Positions 20,737 through 29,214 of a stretch of 36,822 bases of DNA are shown here, one piece after another (positions within the stretch are counted from its first letter, which is position 1; each line of letters opens with the position of its first letter). The DNA is taken from NCBI GenBank assembly GCA_012838125.1, contig DUPW01000056.1, forward strand, positions 1 through 36,822, in the 5' to 3' direction. The notes under the pieces were generated by a model. It saw only the letters and a list, made by a program, of their open reading frames with translations, was not told where the DNA came from and made no database searches. The position numbers and the translations under genes were made by a program. The stretch comes from Papillibacter sp. GTDB taxonomy: Bacteria > Bacillota > Clostridia > Oscillospirales > Oscillospiraceae.

Positions 20737-22505
20737 TGAAAATTGTCATCGGCCTTGGCAGCTGCGGCATTGCGTCCGGCGGCTTAAAAGTCAAGGAAGA
20801 GTTTGAAAAGCTGCTTTCAGCAAACCCGAACGCCGGCGCAGAGCTTGCGGAAACGGGCTGCATGGGCATGTGCTATAAGGAAGTCAACGTGGAAATCATC
20901 GAAGATGGCGGCCGCAGCACCATCTACGGTGAAGTAGACGCCGAGCGCGCCCGTGAAATATTTGAAAACCACGTCCTCGGCGGCAAGCCCGTGGAGGACT
21001 ACGTCGTCCGCTCCAGCTACGGCGAAAACGAGCACGACGCCTTCTTTAACGGCCAATACCGCTACGTGCTGGACCGCTGCGGCAAGATTAACCCCGAATC
21101 CATTGACGAAGCCATCGCAGCGGGCGCCTACCGCGGCGCGGAAAAGGCGCTTAAGACCATGACGCCGGAAGAAATCATCGACGAAGTCTTAAAGTCCGGC
21201 CTGAAAGGGCGCGGCGGCGCCGGCTTCCCCACGGGACAGAAATGGAAGTTCGCCCGCGCTCCGAAGGCGGACCAGAAATACATTATCTGTAACGCCGACG
21301 AAGGGGACCCCGGCGCGTTCATGAACCGCTCCGTTTTGGAGGGTGACCCTCACGCCGTCATCGAAGGCCTTCTCATCGGCGGCTACGCCATTGGTGCCAC
21401 AGAGGGCTACATCTACGCCCGCGCCGAATACCCTCTCGCCATCAAGCGCCTGAAAATCGCCATCGCGCAGGCGGAGGAGCGGGGCTACCTGGGCAAAAAC
21501 GTCATGGGAACCGGCTTTGACTTCCACCTGCACATCAAGGAAGGCGCCGGCGCCTTCGTCTGCGGTGAGGAGACAGCGCTTATCGCCTCCATCGAGGGCC
21601 AGCGCGGCATGCCGCGGATGCGTCCCCCCTTCCCGGCCAACCGCGGCCTGTTCGGCAAACCCTCGAATATTAACAACGTTGAAACCCTCGCCGTCGTCGG
21701 CCGTATCATCGCCGACGGTGCGGAAAAATACACCACCCTTGGCACGGAAAAAAGCTCCGGCACGAAGGTCTTCGCCCTTGCCGGTAAGGTCAAGCGCGGC
21801 GGCCTTGCAGAAGTTCCGCTGGGCACCACCCTTCGGGACGTCATCTACGGCATCGGCGGCGGCACCGTCTCCGGCAAGCCCCTCAAGGCCGTTCAGATGG
21901 GCGGCCCCTCCGGCGGATGCATCCCTGCCGACCTTCTCGACACCCCTATCGACTACGACACACTGGCCGCCACGGGGGCCATCATGGGCTCCGGCGGCAT
22001 GATCGTCATGGACGAAGACAACTGCATGGTGGACATCGCCCGCTACTTCCTCACCTTCATCCAGTCCGAATCCTGCGGCAAGTGCACCTTCTGCCGTATC
22101 GGCACACGCCGGATGCTGGAAATCCTCACCCGCATCACCAAGGGCGAGGGCCAGGAGGGCGACATTGAACTCCTTGAAGAGCTGGCTATGCAGATTAAGA
22201 GAAGCTCCCTGTGCGGACTGGGGCAGACGGCTCCGAACCCCGTCCTGTCCACCATCCGCTACTTCCGGGACGAATACGAAGCCCACATCCGGGACAAGAA
22301 GTGCCCCGCTCACCAGTGCAAGGCACTCATCCGCTATGAAATCCACGAAGACAAGTGCGTCGGCTGTACGGTCTGCGCCCGCAAGTGCCCTGTTGAGGCC
22401 ATTTCCGGCAGTGCCAAAAAGCCGCATACCATCGATCAGGAAAAGTGCATCAAGTGCGGCATCTGTAAGAGCGCCTGCCGCTTTGACGCCATTACGGTAG
22501 ATTGA
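20736..22505 (+). CDS. nuoF: NuoF/HydB-like NAD(P)H-binding FMN and iron-sulfur subunit
   Basis: Flavoprotein of 589 residues in HydB order. An N-terminal thioredoxin-like region has C10 and C42/C46 (GCMGMC). The 51-kDa core has the FMN/NAD motifs GRGGAGFPTGQKW (158-170) and GAGAFVCGEETALIASIEG (270-288). A [4Fe-4S] site is SCGKCTFC with C493 (447-493). The C-terminal double ferredoxin is CVGCTVCARKC (541-551) and CIKCGICKSAC (571-581). It oxidises or reduces NAD(H) and, in bifurcating enzymes, is the site where electrons are split. GGAGGG precedes the ATG. Confidence 0.95.
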   Translation: MKIVIGLGSCGIASGGLKVKEEFEKLLSANPNAGAELAETGCMGMCYKEVNVEIIEDGGRSTIYGEVDAERAREIFENHVLGGKPVEDYVVRSSYGENEHDAFFNGQYRYVLDRCGKINPESIDEAIAAGAYRGAEKALKTMTPEEIIDEVLKSGLKGRGGAGFPTGQKWKFARAPKADQKYIICNADEGDPGAFMNRSVLEGDPHAVIEGLLIGGYAIGATEGYIYARAEYPLAIKRLKIAIAQAEERGYLGKNVMGTGFDFHLHIKEGAGAFVCGEETALIASIEGQRGMPRMRPPFPANRGLFGKPSNINNVETLAVVGRIIADGAEKYTTLGTEKSSGTKVFALAGKVKRGGLAEVPLGTTLRDVIYGIGGGTVSGKPLKAVQMGGPSGGCIPADLLDTPIDYDTLAATGAIMGSGGMIVMDEDNCMVDIARYFLTFIQSESCGKCTFCRIGTRRMLEILTRITKGEGQEGDIELLEELAMQIKRSSLCGLGQTAPNPVLSTIRYFRDEYEAHIRDKKCPAHQCKALIRYEIHEDKCVGCTVCARKCPVEAISGSAKKPHTIDQEKCIKCGICKSACRFDAITVD

Positions 22506-22523
22506 CGGATGGAGGTCGAAAAC

Positions 22524-25500
22524 ATGAACTACCTGAACATAACCATTAACGGCAAGCCCTGTCAGGCAAAGCCGGGGCAGACAATCCTTCAGGCCTGCCG
22601 GGACAACGGTGTTTCCATCCCGACACTCTGCCACGACGAACGCTTAAAGCCCTTCGGCTCCTGCCTGCTCTGCCGCATCGAAGTGGAAGGGGCGCGCGCG
22701 ACGATGCTCGCCTGCGGCACGGAAGTGGCGGACGGCATGGTCATCCGCACGGAGACGGATGCGGTGAACAGCGCCCGCCGCGCCTGCATTGAGCTGCTCC
22801 TTTCCCAGCACCACGGCGACTGTAAAGCCCCCTGCACCCTCACCTGCCCGAACCACATGGACGTTCAGGGCTACGTCGCCCATATCGCAAACGGCCGCTT
22901 TGAAGACGCCCTGCGGGTGATGAAAGAGACAAACCCCCTGCCCGTTGTCTGCGGTCGCATCTGCACCCGCCCCTGCGAGTCCCAGTGCCGCCGCAATATC
23001 GTAGATGAGCCCATCGCCATCGCGCAGCTTAAGCGTTTTGCCGCGGATATCGACCTTGATAAAGAGGTCCACTACCTGCCTGAGTGCAAGCCTTCTACGG
23101 GCAAGCGCGTGGCCATCGTGGGCGCCGGCCCGGCCGGCCTGACGGCGGCGTGGTTCCTCACCATCGCCGGCCACAGCGTCACGATTTTTGAGCGGCACCC
23201 CCATCCCGGCGGCATGCTGCGCTACGGTATCCCCGCCTACCGCATGCCGAGAGAGACCCTCGACAGGGAAATCGATATCATCTGCCAGCTCGGCGCTGAG
23301 ATTAAATACAACGTCGACTTCGGCAAGGACATCACATGGGAGAGCCTGAAGAACGAAGGCTATGACGCCCTGTTTCTCGCCGTTGGCTCCCAGGTGGGCC
23401 GCCCCTTAGGCTGTGACGGCGAAGGCGTCTGCTTTAACGTGCAGCGCGGCGTGGACTTCCTCGGCCGCGTCACCGCCGGCACCGCTCCGGACCTTGCGGG
23501 TAAAGACGTCGTCGTCGTAGGCGGCGGCAACACCGCCATGGACGCGGCCCGCACCTCCGTGCGCATGGGCGCCAAGTCCGTTAAAGTCGTCTACCGCCGC
23601 GGCCGCAACGAGATGCCCGCGGATAAGATGGAAATTGAAGACGCCGAGCACGAAGGCGTTGAGATGTGCCTGATGACGAACCCCGTCTCCGTGGGCATGC
23701 GGGAGGGACGCACCGTCCTCACCCTCGTGAAGATGGCCTACGGCGAGCCGGATGAGTCGGGCCGCCCCTCCGTCAGCGAAGTGGCCGGCTCGGAATACGA
23801 GATGGAAGCCGACTACGTCATCGCCGCCATCGGCCAGACGCAGGACCTTTCCTTTATTAATGAGTCCTTCCCCGTTGCGGTGAAACGCAACATGATTGCG
23901 GCGGACGAGAAGACCTTCGCCACCAACATCCCCGGCGTGTTCGCCGCAGGCGACGCCGTTACCGGACCGCAAACGGCCATTCTGGCCATCGCCGGCGGCC
24001 GCTTCGCCGCCCGCAGCATCGACCAGTATCTGCGGGGCGAGGAGATTACGCCGGAGCCGGAAGTGTATAACCACACGAAAGGCAGAAAGCTCTCCGATAT
24101 CGACCCGCAGGAGTTTGACGACGTGGAGCGCCGCCCCCGCAGCGTGATGCCCACGATTCCCGTGGAGAAGGCCATCAAGGGCTTCGACGAAGTGGAGCTG
24201 GGCTTCAGCGTCGAGGAAGCCATGGCGGAAGCCGAGCGCTGCCTGTCCTGCGGCTGTCAGGACGTGGCGGAGTGTAAGCTGCGGGAATACGCCACCACCT
24301 ACAAAGCCGACCAGTTCCGCTACGCCGGCGAGATGGTGCGCCATCCCATCGACGAGACGCACCCCTACCTGGTACGGGACCGCAACAAGTGCATTATGTG
24401 CGGCCGCTGCGTGCGGATTTGTCTGGAAGTGCAGGGTCAGGGCGCCCTCGGCTTCATCAAGCGTGGCTATTCCGCCACGGTGGAGCCGGCCTGTCCGGAA
24501 TTCGGCAACGAAGAGCAGTGCGTCCGCTGTGGACAGTGCGTCTCCTCCTGCCCTGTGGGTGCTCTCGCGGAGAAGGTGCCCCTTACCATGCCCGGTCCGT
24601 TCACCGAAGAGGTGACGGAGACCGTCTGCTCCTACTGCGGCGCCGGCTGTAAGCTTCAGCTGTGCACCACGGGCGACACGCTCCTGCGCGTCACGACCCA
24701 TGAGGAATTGGGTGAAAACAACGGAAACCTCTGCGTCAAGGGCCGCTTCTGCCACGATTATCTCAACGACACAGACCGCCTTGTGACTGCGAAGGTTCGC
24801 AAAAACGGCCAGCTTGTGGACGTCTCCCTCGAGGAAGCCCTTGAGGAGGCGGTTAAGGGACTGAAAGCCGCCACGGGCGAAGGCTTTGCCGCATACGTCT
24901 CCGGCCGTGCCACGAGCGAGCAGGCCAAGGCCCTTGCGGAAATCACGGCCGCTCAGGGCAGCGAAAACCTCCTCAGCTTCGGCATCGACCCTGTGGCCGC
25001 CGCTCTCTTCCGCCTGCACGGCGAGAAGCTCGTCACCGGTTACGGCGACATCGCCGAAAGCGACCTCATCGTCGCCCTCGACACCGACATTAATGCCACC
25101 ACCTCCGTTCCCCTCACCTTCATCCGCCGTAAAGTGCGGGAGAACACGCCCTTCATCTGCGAGAGCACCGTGACGGACGCTGTCCGTGACGCTGTCAGCA
25201 AGGCCAAAGCCCCCGTCATCGTCCTCGGCAAGTACCCGAAGGCGGAGACGGCGCAGGCGGCGGTGGAGCTTGCTGAAAAGACGGGCGCGAAGATTGTCGT
25301 CGAGACGAGAAAGGCCAACGAACGGGGCGTGGCGCAGTACCTCAATGTCTGCACGACCGCCGCGGGCCTTGACAAAGCCGACGCTGTGCTCATCTTCGGG
25401 GAAGACCCGGCAGGCTCCGGCATCACGATGCCGAAGGCGGGCTTTACGGTTGTCTGCGACCTGTATATGACGGAGACGGCCCAACAGGCGGACGTGGTTC

Positions 25501-25736
25501 TGCCCATGGGCGCCCCCGCCGAAGAGGAAGGCACCTTTACGAACATCTTCGGCGATGTGCAGTCCCTGCGCCGCGCCTTTGCGAAACGGCCCTCCGCCAC
25601 AGAGATTATCCGCACCCTTGTGGATAAACTCGGCGCGAAGGAGCCCTACAAGGGAAGATGCACCGGCATTCCGGAAGGAAAACCGGCGCAGTTTGCGGCA
25701 GACATCCTCGAAAACCGCTTCGAAGCGCGCTCTTAG
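22524..25736 (+). CDS. Composite NuoG/HydA-front, GltD/NfnB-like flavoprotein and molybdopterin-oxidoreductase-like subunit
   Basis: A 1070-residue iron-sulfur flavoprotein. Domain order: NuoG-type [2Fe-2S] (CHDERLKPFGSCLLC, about 35-65); a Cys-rich domain (CKAPCTLTC, CGRICTRPCESQC, about 100-160); a GltD/NfnB-like core with FAD motif GAGPAG (about 200), NADPH motif GGGNTAMDA (about 333) and a second FAD motif AAGDAVTGPQTA; CLSCGCQDVAECKLRE; two [4Fe-4S] sites CIMCGRCVRIC and CVRCGQCVSSC; then a FdhA-like cluster domain CSYCGAGC. The last 310 residues resemble a shortened molybdopterin fold, too small for a full active domain, with no clear catalytic Cys/Sec. The ATG at 22524 is preferred over 22509 because GGAGGT sits 8 bases upstream. 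It resembles StnC of Sporomusa transhydrogenase as I recall it. Formate or other substrates are unproven. Confidence 0.88.
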   Translation: MNYLNITINGKPCQAKPGQTILQACRDNGVSIPTLCHDERLKPFGSCLLCRIEVEGARATMLACGTEVADGMVIRTETDAVNSARRACIELLLSQHHGDCKAPCTLTCPNHMDVQGYVAHIANGRFEDALRVMKETNPLPVVCGRICTRPCESQCRRNIVDEPIAIAQLKRFAADIDLDKEVHYLPECKPSTGKRVAIVGAGPAGLTAAWFLTIAGHSVTIFERHPHPGGMLRYGIPAYRMPRETLDREIDIICQLGAEIKYNVDFGKDITWESLKNEGYDALFLAVGSQVGRPLGCDGEGVCFNVQRGVDFLGRVTAGTAPDLAGKDVVVVGGGNTAMDAARTSVRMGAKSVKVVYRRGRNEMPADKMEIEDAEHEGVEMCLMTNPVSVGMREGRTVLTLVKMAYGEPDESGRPSVSEVAGSEYEMEADYVIAAIGQTQDLSFINESFPVAVKRNMIAADEKTFATNIPGVFAAGDAVTGPQTAILAIAGGRFAARSIDQYLRGEEITPEPEVYNHTKGRKLSDIDPQEFDDVERRPRSVMPTIPVEKAIKGFDEVELGFSVEEAMAEAERCLSCGCQDVAECKLREYATTYKADQFRYAGEMVRHPIDETHPYLVRDRNKCIMCGRCVRICLEVQGQGALGFIKRGYSATVEPACPEFGNEEQCVRCGQCVSSCPVGALAEKVPLTMPGPFTEEVTETVCSYCGAGCKLQLCTTGDTLLRVTTHEELGENNGNLCVKGRFCHDYLNDTDRLVTAKVRKNGQLVDVSLEEALEEAVKGLKAATGEGFAAYVSGRATSEQAKALAEITAAQGSENLLSFGIDPVAAALFRLHGEKLVTGYGDIAESDLIVALDTDINATTSVPLTFIRRKVRENTPFICESTVTDAVRDAVSKAKAPVIVLGKYPKAETAQAAVELAEKTGAKIVVETRKANERGVAQYLNVCTTAAGLDKADAVLIFGEDPAGSGITMPKAGFTVVCDLYMTETAQQADVVLPMGAPAEEEGTFTNIFGDVQSLRRAFAKRPSATEIIRTLVDKLGAKEPYKGRCTGIPEGKPAQFAADILENRFEARS

Positions 25737-25754
25737 GTCGCGCATAAATCAAAG

Positions 25755-25790
25755 AAAACACACCGCGCTTTTTAGCGCGGTGTGTTTTTT
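25755..25790 (+). terminator. Terminator of the redox-complex operon
   Basis: A 12-bp perfect stem ACACACCGCGCT / AGCGCGGTGTGT with loop TTTT, extended by A-T pairs and followed by six T's, 18 bases after the stop codon. Confidence 0.96.
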
Positions 25791-25892
25791 CATGGCGAAA
25801 CCACGGAAGGGCATAGAAGGAGAGTGAAAATCCCATAAAAGAATATGAGAATTTCGGAAAAAAATGAGAAAATTTTCGTTAAGTCCCTAAAT

Positions 25893-25920
25893 TTGCATAA
25901 ATACTTTACGATAATATAAA
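25893..25920 (+). promoter_or_regulatory. Probable sigma-A promoter upstream of the leader RNA
   Basis: TTGCAT, 16-base spacer, TATAAA. The predicted start (about 25926) coincides with the beginning of the closing stem of the structured RNA. Confidence 0.6.
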
Positions 25921-25926
25921 TAATGA

Positions 25927-26036
25927 GGGTGCCCTGCGACCGGACACGTCTTGAAAACACGCCTGATTTCGGTTCGCGGCGGCACCGGCAAAGAGGTTGA
26001 ACGTCTTTCCATTTCATGAGGAAAGGCGGGTTTTCT
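25927..26036 (+). ncRNA. Candidate riboswitch-like leader with intrinsic terminator upstream of the chemoreceptor
   Basis: GGTGCC (25928-25933) pairs with GGCACC (25981-25986). Inside, CTGCGA pairs with TTCGCGG and CCG with CGG, forming a long interrupted stem with a 27-base apical region. About 15 bases later CGTCTTTCC / GGAAAGGCG (26002-26028, one G-U) is followed by GGTTTTCTT, a terminator-like hairpin. This layout (promoter, structured domain, terminator, ORF) is that of a transcription-attenuation riboswitch. It does not match c-di-GMP-I, T-box or other classes I checked. Confidence 0.45.
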
Positions 26037-26114
26037 TATACTAAAGCACAATAACGATTAGTATTATTGAAATTAGCCGTCAATCGACTACTATAGATAA
26101 AGGAAGGTATCAAC

Positions 26115-28136
26115 TTGAGCGGAATACGAAGAAAGATAATACTCAACACCTTAGTGATAATATTGGTGCTGACGGCCGTCACCTCCGCCATATTTATCTG
26201 GACGGCAAACACCCTTGTGGACACCACCATGAAAAACTCCCTTGCCCCCTTTGCGCGGACGGCGGCAAAGAGCGTGGAAAGCAACCTGCATCTGTTAACC
26301 GACCGGCTTGACCTCGTGGCCCAGAACGAGGTCTTCAGAAGCTACAGCCCCGAGCGGATTCAAGGCGTGCTCGACCATACCTTCTCCGGCATTGAGTTTA
26401 CGTGGCTGGCCGCCTACACGCCGGAGGGCCGTCTCTTTACAGGCACGGCGGGCAGTCCCCGCTCCATTTCCGATATGAAGCTGTATGGGCTGATACAGGA
26501 GACGAAAAACGCCGTCATCGGCGACACGCGGAAAAGCGATGCGGGGTACGAGATTGCCATCGGAAAGCCCATATTGGCGGATGAGTCCATCCACCTTATC
26601 CTCGTGGGCAGCTATAAATACGATGTGCTCAACGACATCCTCGGGCACATCCAAATCGGCCAGAACTGCACCGCCATGGTGGTGAGCGACGGGGGCGTCA
26701 TCGTCGCCCATAAGGATTTCGACAAAATCACCCACAGGGCGGATAGCGACGAGGCATACAGCGGCAACGCGGAGATGCTCGGCCTGATTGATACGGCCCT
26801 CACCTTTGCCACAGGCTCCACGATTCTCTCCCACAGCGGCGAGGATTTCATCACGGCGTACGCGCCTGTGCGGGGCGCGAACTGGTCCCTGATTCTCTCC
26901 GTCCCCAAGTCGGAGTTTATGGCCACGGCGCGCTCGGCCATCTATCTAAACTTCGCCGTGGTGCTCCTTCTCATCGCCGTGTCGTTGCTGATTATCCTCG
27001 GCTACTCCGGCAAAATCTCAAAGACGCTCAAACTCGTCACCACCCGCATCAAGGGCCTTGCGGAGGGGGATCTCACCAGCAGTGTGGAGGTCATCCACAC
27101 CCGGGACGAGGCGGAGATGCTCTCCAGCTCCCTGAAAAACACCATATCCGACATCAGTGGCTACATAAGCAAGCTCACCCTTGCGTTAGAGCAGCTTTCC
27201 AGCGGCAACGCGGACATTGAGGTGGAGGGCGCCTTCCACGGCGACTTCGTGGTGATGAAAGACGCCCTCAACCAAATCATCGAATACTTAAACGGCATCC
27301 TCTCGCACCTGAAACATTCCGCCTACGAGCTGACCGTCTCCTCCCGCAAGGTGGCGGAGCGTGCCCACAGCGTAAAAAACGCATCGGAGCACCAGTTTGA
27401 GGCCATCTCGAGCTTAGAGCGGGAGGCAGAGGAAATTTCCCGGGGTGCCGTGCTCATCGACCAGAACGCCGCCGAGACGCGCCGCCTCATGGGCGAAGCC
27501 ACGGACAAGCTCGGCTGCGGCCGCGAGCAGATGGAAAACACCCTCGAGGCCATGGAAGCCCTGCGCCGCCACGCACAGGAGATTAACACCATCACAAAGC
27601 TCATGGAGGACATCGCCGCCCAGACGAACCTCCTCTCCCTCAACGCCGCTGTGGAAGCCAAGCGGGCCGGCGCGGCGGGGGCGGGCTTCTCCGTGGTTGC
27701 GGAGGAAGTGCGCCGCCTTGCGCTGCAAAGCTCAGACTCTGCCAAACGGGCGGCGGATATCATCGAGCAGACGCAAAAGGCCATCAATTCCGGTTCGGAG
27801 TACGCCGCAGACACGGCGCAGCTTATCAGTCAGGTGGCGGAAATGACCGGCCGGATTTACGAAATCGCCGACACACAAGCCCATTCCGCCAAACAGACCA
27901 CGGAAGCCCTCGGCAAAGCAAACGGCGATCTGGGCGCCATCATGAGTTTTGCGCAGGATAACCTCGAGTCCAGCAGTGACCTGGCCGAAGCCAGCGACGA
28001 GATGGCCCAGAAGGCCGAAAGCCTCGCCGAGATGGCCTCCCGCTTTAAGCTGCGGGAAACGGTGGACACCGGTGACATGATTGCGGGCCTTAAGAGTGAG
28101 GACATTCTGGCGCTGGACGCCTTCAGACTCGGATAG
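26115..28136 (+). CDS. Methyl-accepting chemotaxis protein with periplasmic-type Cache sensor
   Basis: Transmembrane chemoreceptor of 673 residues. TM1 is about residues 9-31, followed by an extracellular double-Cache-like sensor (to about 275; SWSL-like ANWSLILSVPKSEFM near its end). TM2 is about 276-298, then HAMP (TRIKGLAEGDLTSSVEV) and a long coiled-coil signalling domain. The signalling tip at about 497-520, IAAQTNLLSLNAAVEAKRAG followed by GFSVVAEEVRRLA, is the CheA/CheW-binding hairpin. It starts with TTG; GGAAGG lies 7 bases upstream. The ligand is unknown. No other chemotaxis gene is in the window. An FMN-binding lipoprotein gene follows after 11 bases. Confidence 0.95.
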   Translation: MSGIRRKIILNTLVIILVLTAVTSAIFIWTANTLVDTTMKNSLAPFARTAAKSVESNLHLLTDRLDLVAQNEVFRSYSPERIQGVLDHTFSGIEFTWLAAYTPEGRLFTGTAGSPRSISDMKLYGLIQETKNAVIGDTRKSDAGYEIAIGKPILADESIHLILVGSYKYDVLNDILGHIQIGQNCTAMVVSDGGVIVAHKDFDKITHRADSDEAYSGNAEMLGLIDTALTFATGSTILSHSGEDFITAYAPVRGANWSLILSVPKSEFMATARSAIYLNFAVVLLLIAVSLLIILGYSGKISKTLKLVTTRIKGLAEGDLTSSVEVIHTRDEAEMLSSSLKNTISDISGYISKLTLALEQLSSGNADIEVEGAFHGDFVVMKDALNQIIEYLNGILSHLKHSAYELTVSSRKVAERAHSVKNASEHQFEAISSLEREAEEISRGAVLIDQNAAETRRLMGEATDKLGCGREQMENTLEAMEALRRHAQEINTITKLMEDIAAQTNLLSLNAAVEAKRAGAAGAGFSVVAEEVRRLALQSSDSAKRAADIIEQTQKAINSGSEYAADTAQLISQVAEMTGRIYEIADTQAHSAKQTTEALGKANGDLGAIMSFAQDNLESSSDLAEASDEMAQKAESLAEMASRFKLRETVDTGDMIAGLKSEDILALDAFRLG

Positions 28137-28147
28137 GAGTGAGGAAC

Positions 28148-28591
28148 ATGGTAAAAAGAATAACTCTCGCCCTTGTTATCGCCGCGCTGTGCCTTGCCCT
28201 CGCCGGGTGCGGGCGCATTGGCGACGGCCATGGCCTTGTGGACGGGTACTACACCGTTGAAATGGCGGAATACCAGAGCGGGTGGAAGGAATTCGTCACG
28301 GTATGCGTCAGCGGCGGGGAAATCGTCACCGTGGAATACAACGCCCGCAACTTAAGCGGCTATATTAAGTCGTGGGATATGGACTATATGCGCAGGATGA
28401 ACGGCAACGTGGGCAACTACCCCAACGCCTACACCAGAAACTACGCCGCCCAGCTCCTGAACACGCAGGGGCCCGAAGGAATCGACACCGTCTCCGGCGC
28501 CACCCATTCGGGGGGCAACTTCACCCGCATGGCAGCGGCGCTCCTTGAAAAAGCCAAAGCCGGCGACATGACCATCGGCATCGTCCAATAG
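28148..28591 (+). CDS. FMN-binding-domain lipoprotein
   Basis: A 147-residue exported lipoprotein. The signal peptide MVKRITLALVIAALCLALAGC has a lipobox LAGC, so it is anchored outside the membrane. The FMN_bind domain follows, with the flavinylation-type motif DTVSGATHSGG, in which the Thr of SGAT would carry FMN covalently after ApbE action. The ORF track starts at GTG 28139; the ATG at 28148 fits AGGAG better and gives a normal signal peptide. It is co-transcribed with the chemoreceptor (11-base gap). Redox or sensory partner role is inferred. No apbE or rnf genes are visible here. Confidence 0.88.
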   Translation: MVKRITLALVIAALCLALAGCGRIGDGHGLVDGYYTVEMAEYQSGWKEFVTVCVSGGEIVTVEYNARNLSGYIKSWDMDYMRRMNGNVGNYPNAYTRNYAAQLLNTQGPEGIDTVSGATHSGGNFTRMAAALLEKAKAGDMTIGIVQ

Positions 28592-28699
28592 GTAAACTGT
28601 GGCCGGCCACGAAACCGGCAAGCCGGAAAAGGCGGAAAAACGCCATCCGGTCTTGCTAAACGAGCAAAAACGTGCGGCATATTCTGAGGCGCCGCCTAT

Positions 28700-28773
28700 A
28701 AGCAGGAGCGGGCATAGCCAAGGACACTCAAAACAAGCAGTCTCGGCATGGCCAGCGGCACTCAAAAAAGCAG
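28700..28773 (+). repeat. Imperfect tandem repeat, 33-35-base unit, about 2.2 copies
   Basis: Unit 1 (28700-28734) and unit 2 (28735-28767) share AAGCAG...GGCAT[A/G]GCCA...CACTCAAAA, and a third partial AAGCAG follows. It lies in the untranslated region before the terminator. Confidence 0.7.
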
Positions 28774-28807
28774 GCACTTTAAATCCAACAATAACCAAGG
28801 TACAAGC

Positions 28808-28837
28808 AAAGCAGGCGGATTATCCCGCCTGCTTTTT
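28808..28837 (+). terminator. Terminator of the chemoreceptor-lipoprotein transcript
   Basis: An 11-bp perfect stem AAAGCAGGCGG / CCGCCTGCTTT with loop ATTATC and following T's. It lies about 215 bases after the lipoprotein stop codon, leaving an unusually long structured 3' region. Confidence 0.93.
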
Positions 28838-29185
28838 ATGTTCCGAAGGAAATGCGCCTGCCTTATCTATGACAGAGCAGGCGAGCCTTGTTTTCCGCCC
28901 TCTAATTATGTTCGCTCAGGAACCGACGCTTAGATGAACTTTGTACTTTCACTTCCGCTTTCTGTATTCCGGCGTCTTTTCTGTCCCGTAAGGCGCGTTT
29001 TATATGGGTGATGCCGTTTTAGGCATGTGTGTTCTTTGAAAAATTCATAAAAGGAAGGCCCCATCAAAGCCTTTTGGTACAGGCCGGCGCGGCAAAGACC
29101 CTGACCCGGCACAGATGATGAGACGAGCCGATGGCCCATTTCCAAAAATTTCCCGACTCAATGTTACAGCCGCTGCTTACACTGT

Positions 29186-29214
29186 TAGACCACTTTTTTA
29201 GACACCATGGTCTA
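29186..29214. promoter_or_regulatory. Inverted repeat upstream of spoIIE
   Basis: TAGACCA and TGGTCTA, exact 7-bp arms separated by 15 bases, about 90 bases before the spoIIE start. A possible operator. I did not find a clear Spo0A box (TGTCGAA) in this region. Confidence 0.4.

Larger units (their letters stand above)
25791..26114 (+). other. Leader and promoter region of the chemoreceptor operon (no gene)
   Basis: AT-rich DNA with a promoter (25893-25920), a candidate structured RNA ending in a terminator-like hairpin (25927-26036), and a second possible promoter TTGAAA - 16 bases - TACTAT (26067-26094) directly before the TTG start codon. No motility sigma factor (TAAA/GCCGATAT type) promoter was recognised. 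Confidence 0.55.

Noticed and set aside
21189-22634. 481-residue minus-strand ORF
   Set aside because: Shadow of the NuoF-like gene with low-complexity Ala/Gly/Val composition.
23406-25745. 779-residue minus-strand ORF
   Set aside because: Shadow of the 1070-residue redox subunit caused by GC-rich third positions; the translation shows no recognisable domain and the opposite frame has clear motifs.
25975-25995. T-box-like sequence (GGCGGCACCGG) in the chemoreceptor leader
   Set aside because: It does not match the conserved T-box antiterminator GGTGGNACCGCG and the downstream gene is not aminoacylation- or amino-acid-related.
28599-28937. 112-residue plus-strand ORF after the lipoprotein
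   Set aside because: It reads through hairpins, tandem repeats and a strong terminator, has no good ribosome binding site and no family resemblance.
28930-29145. 71-residue minus-strand ORF
   Set aside because: Composition looks non-coding (Arg/Ser-rich end, no domain) and there is no clear ribosome binding site; kept as intergenic.
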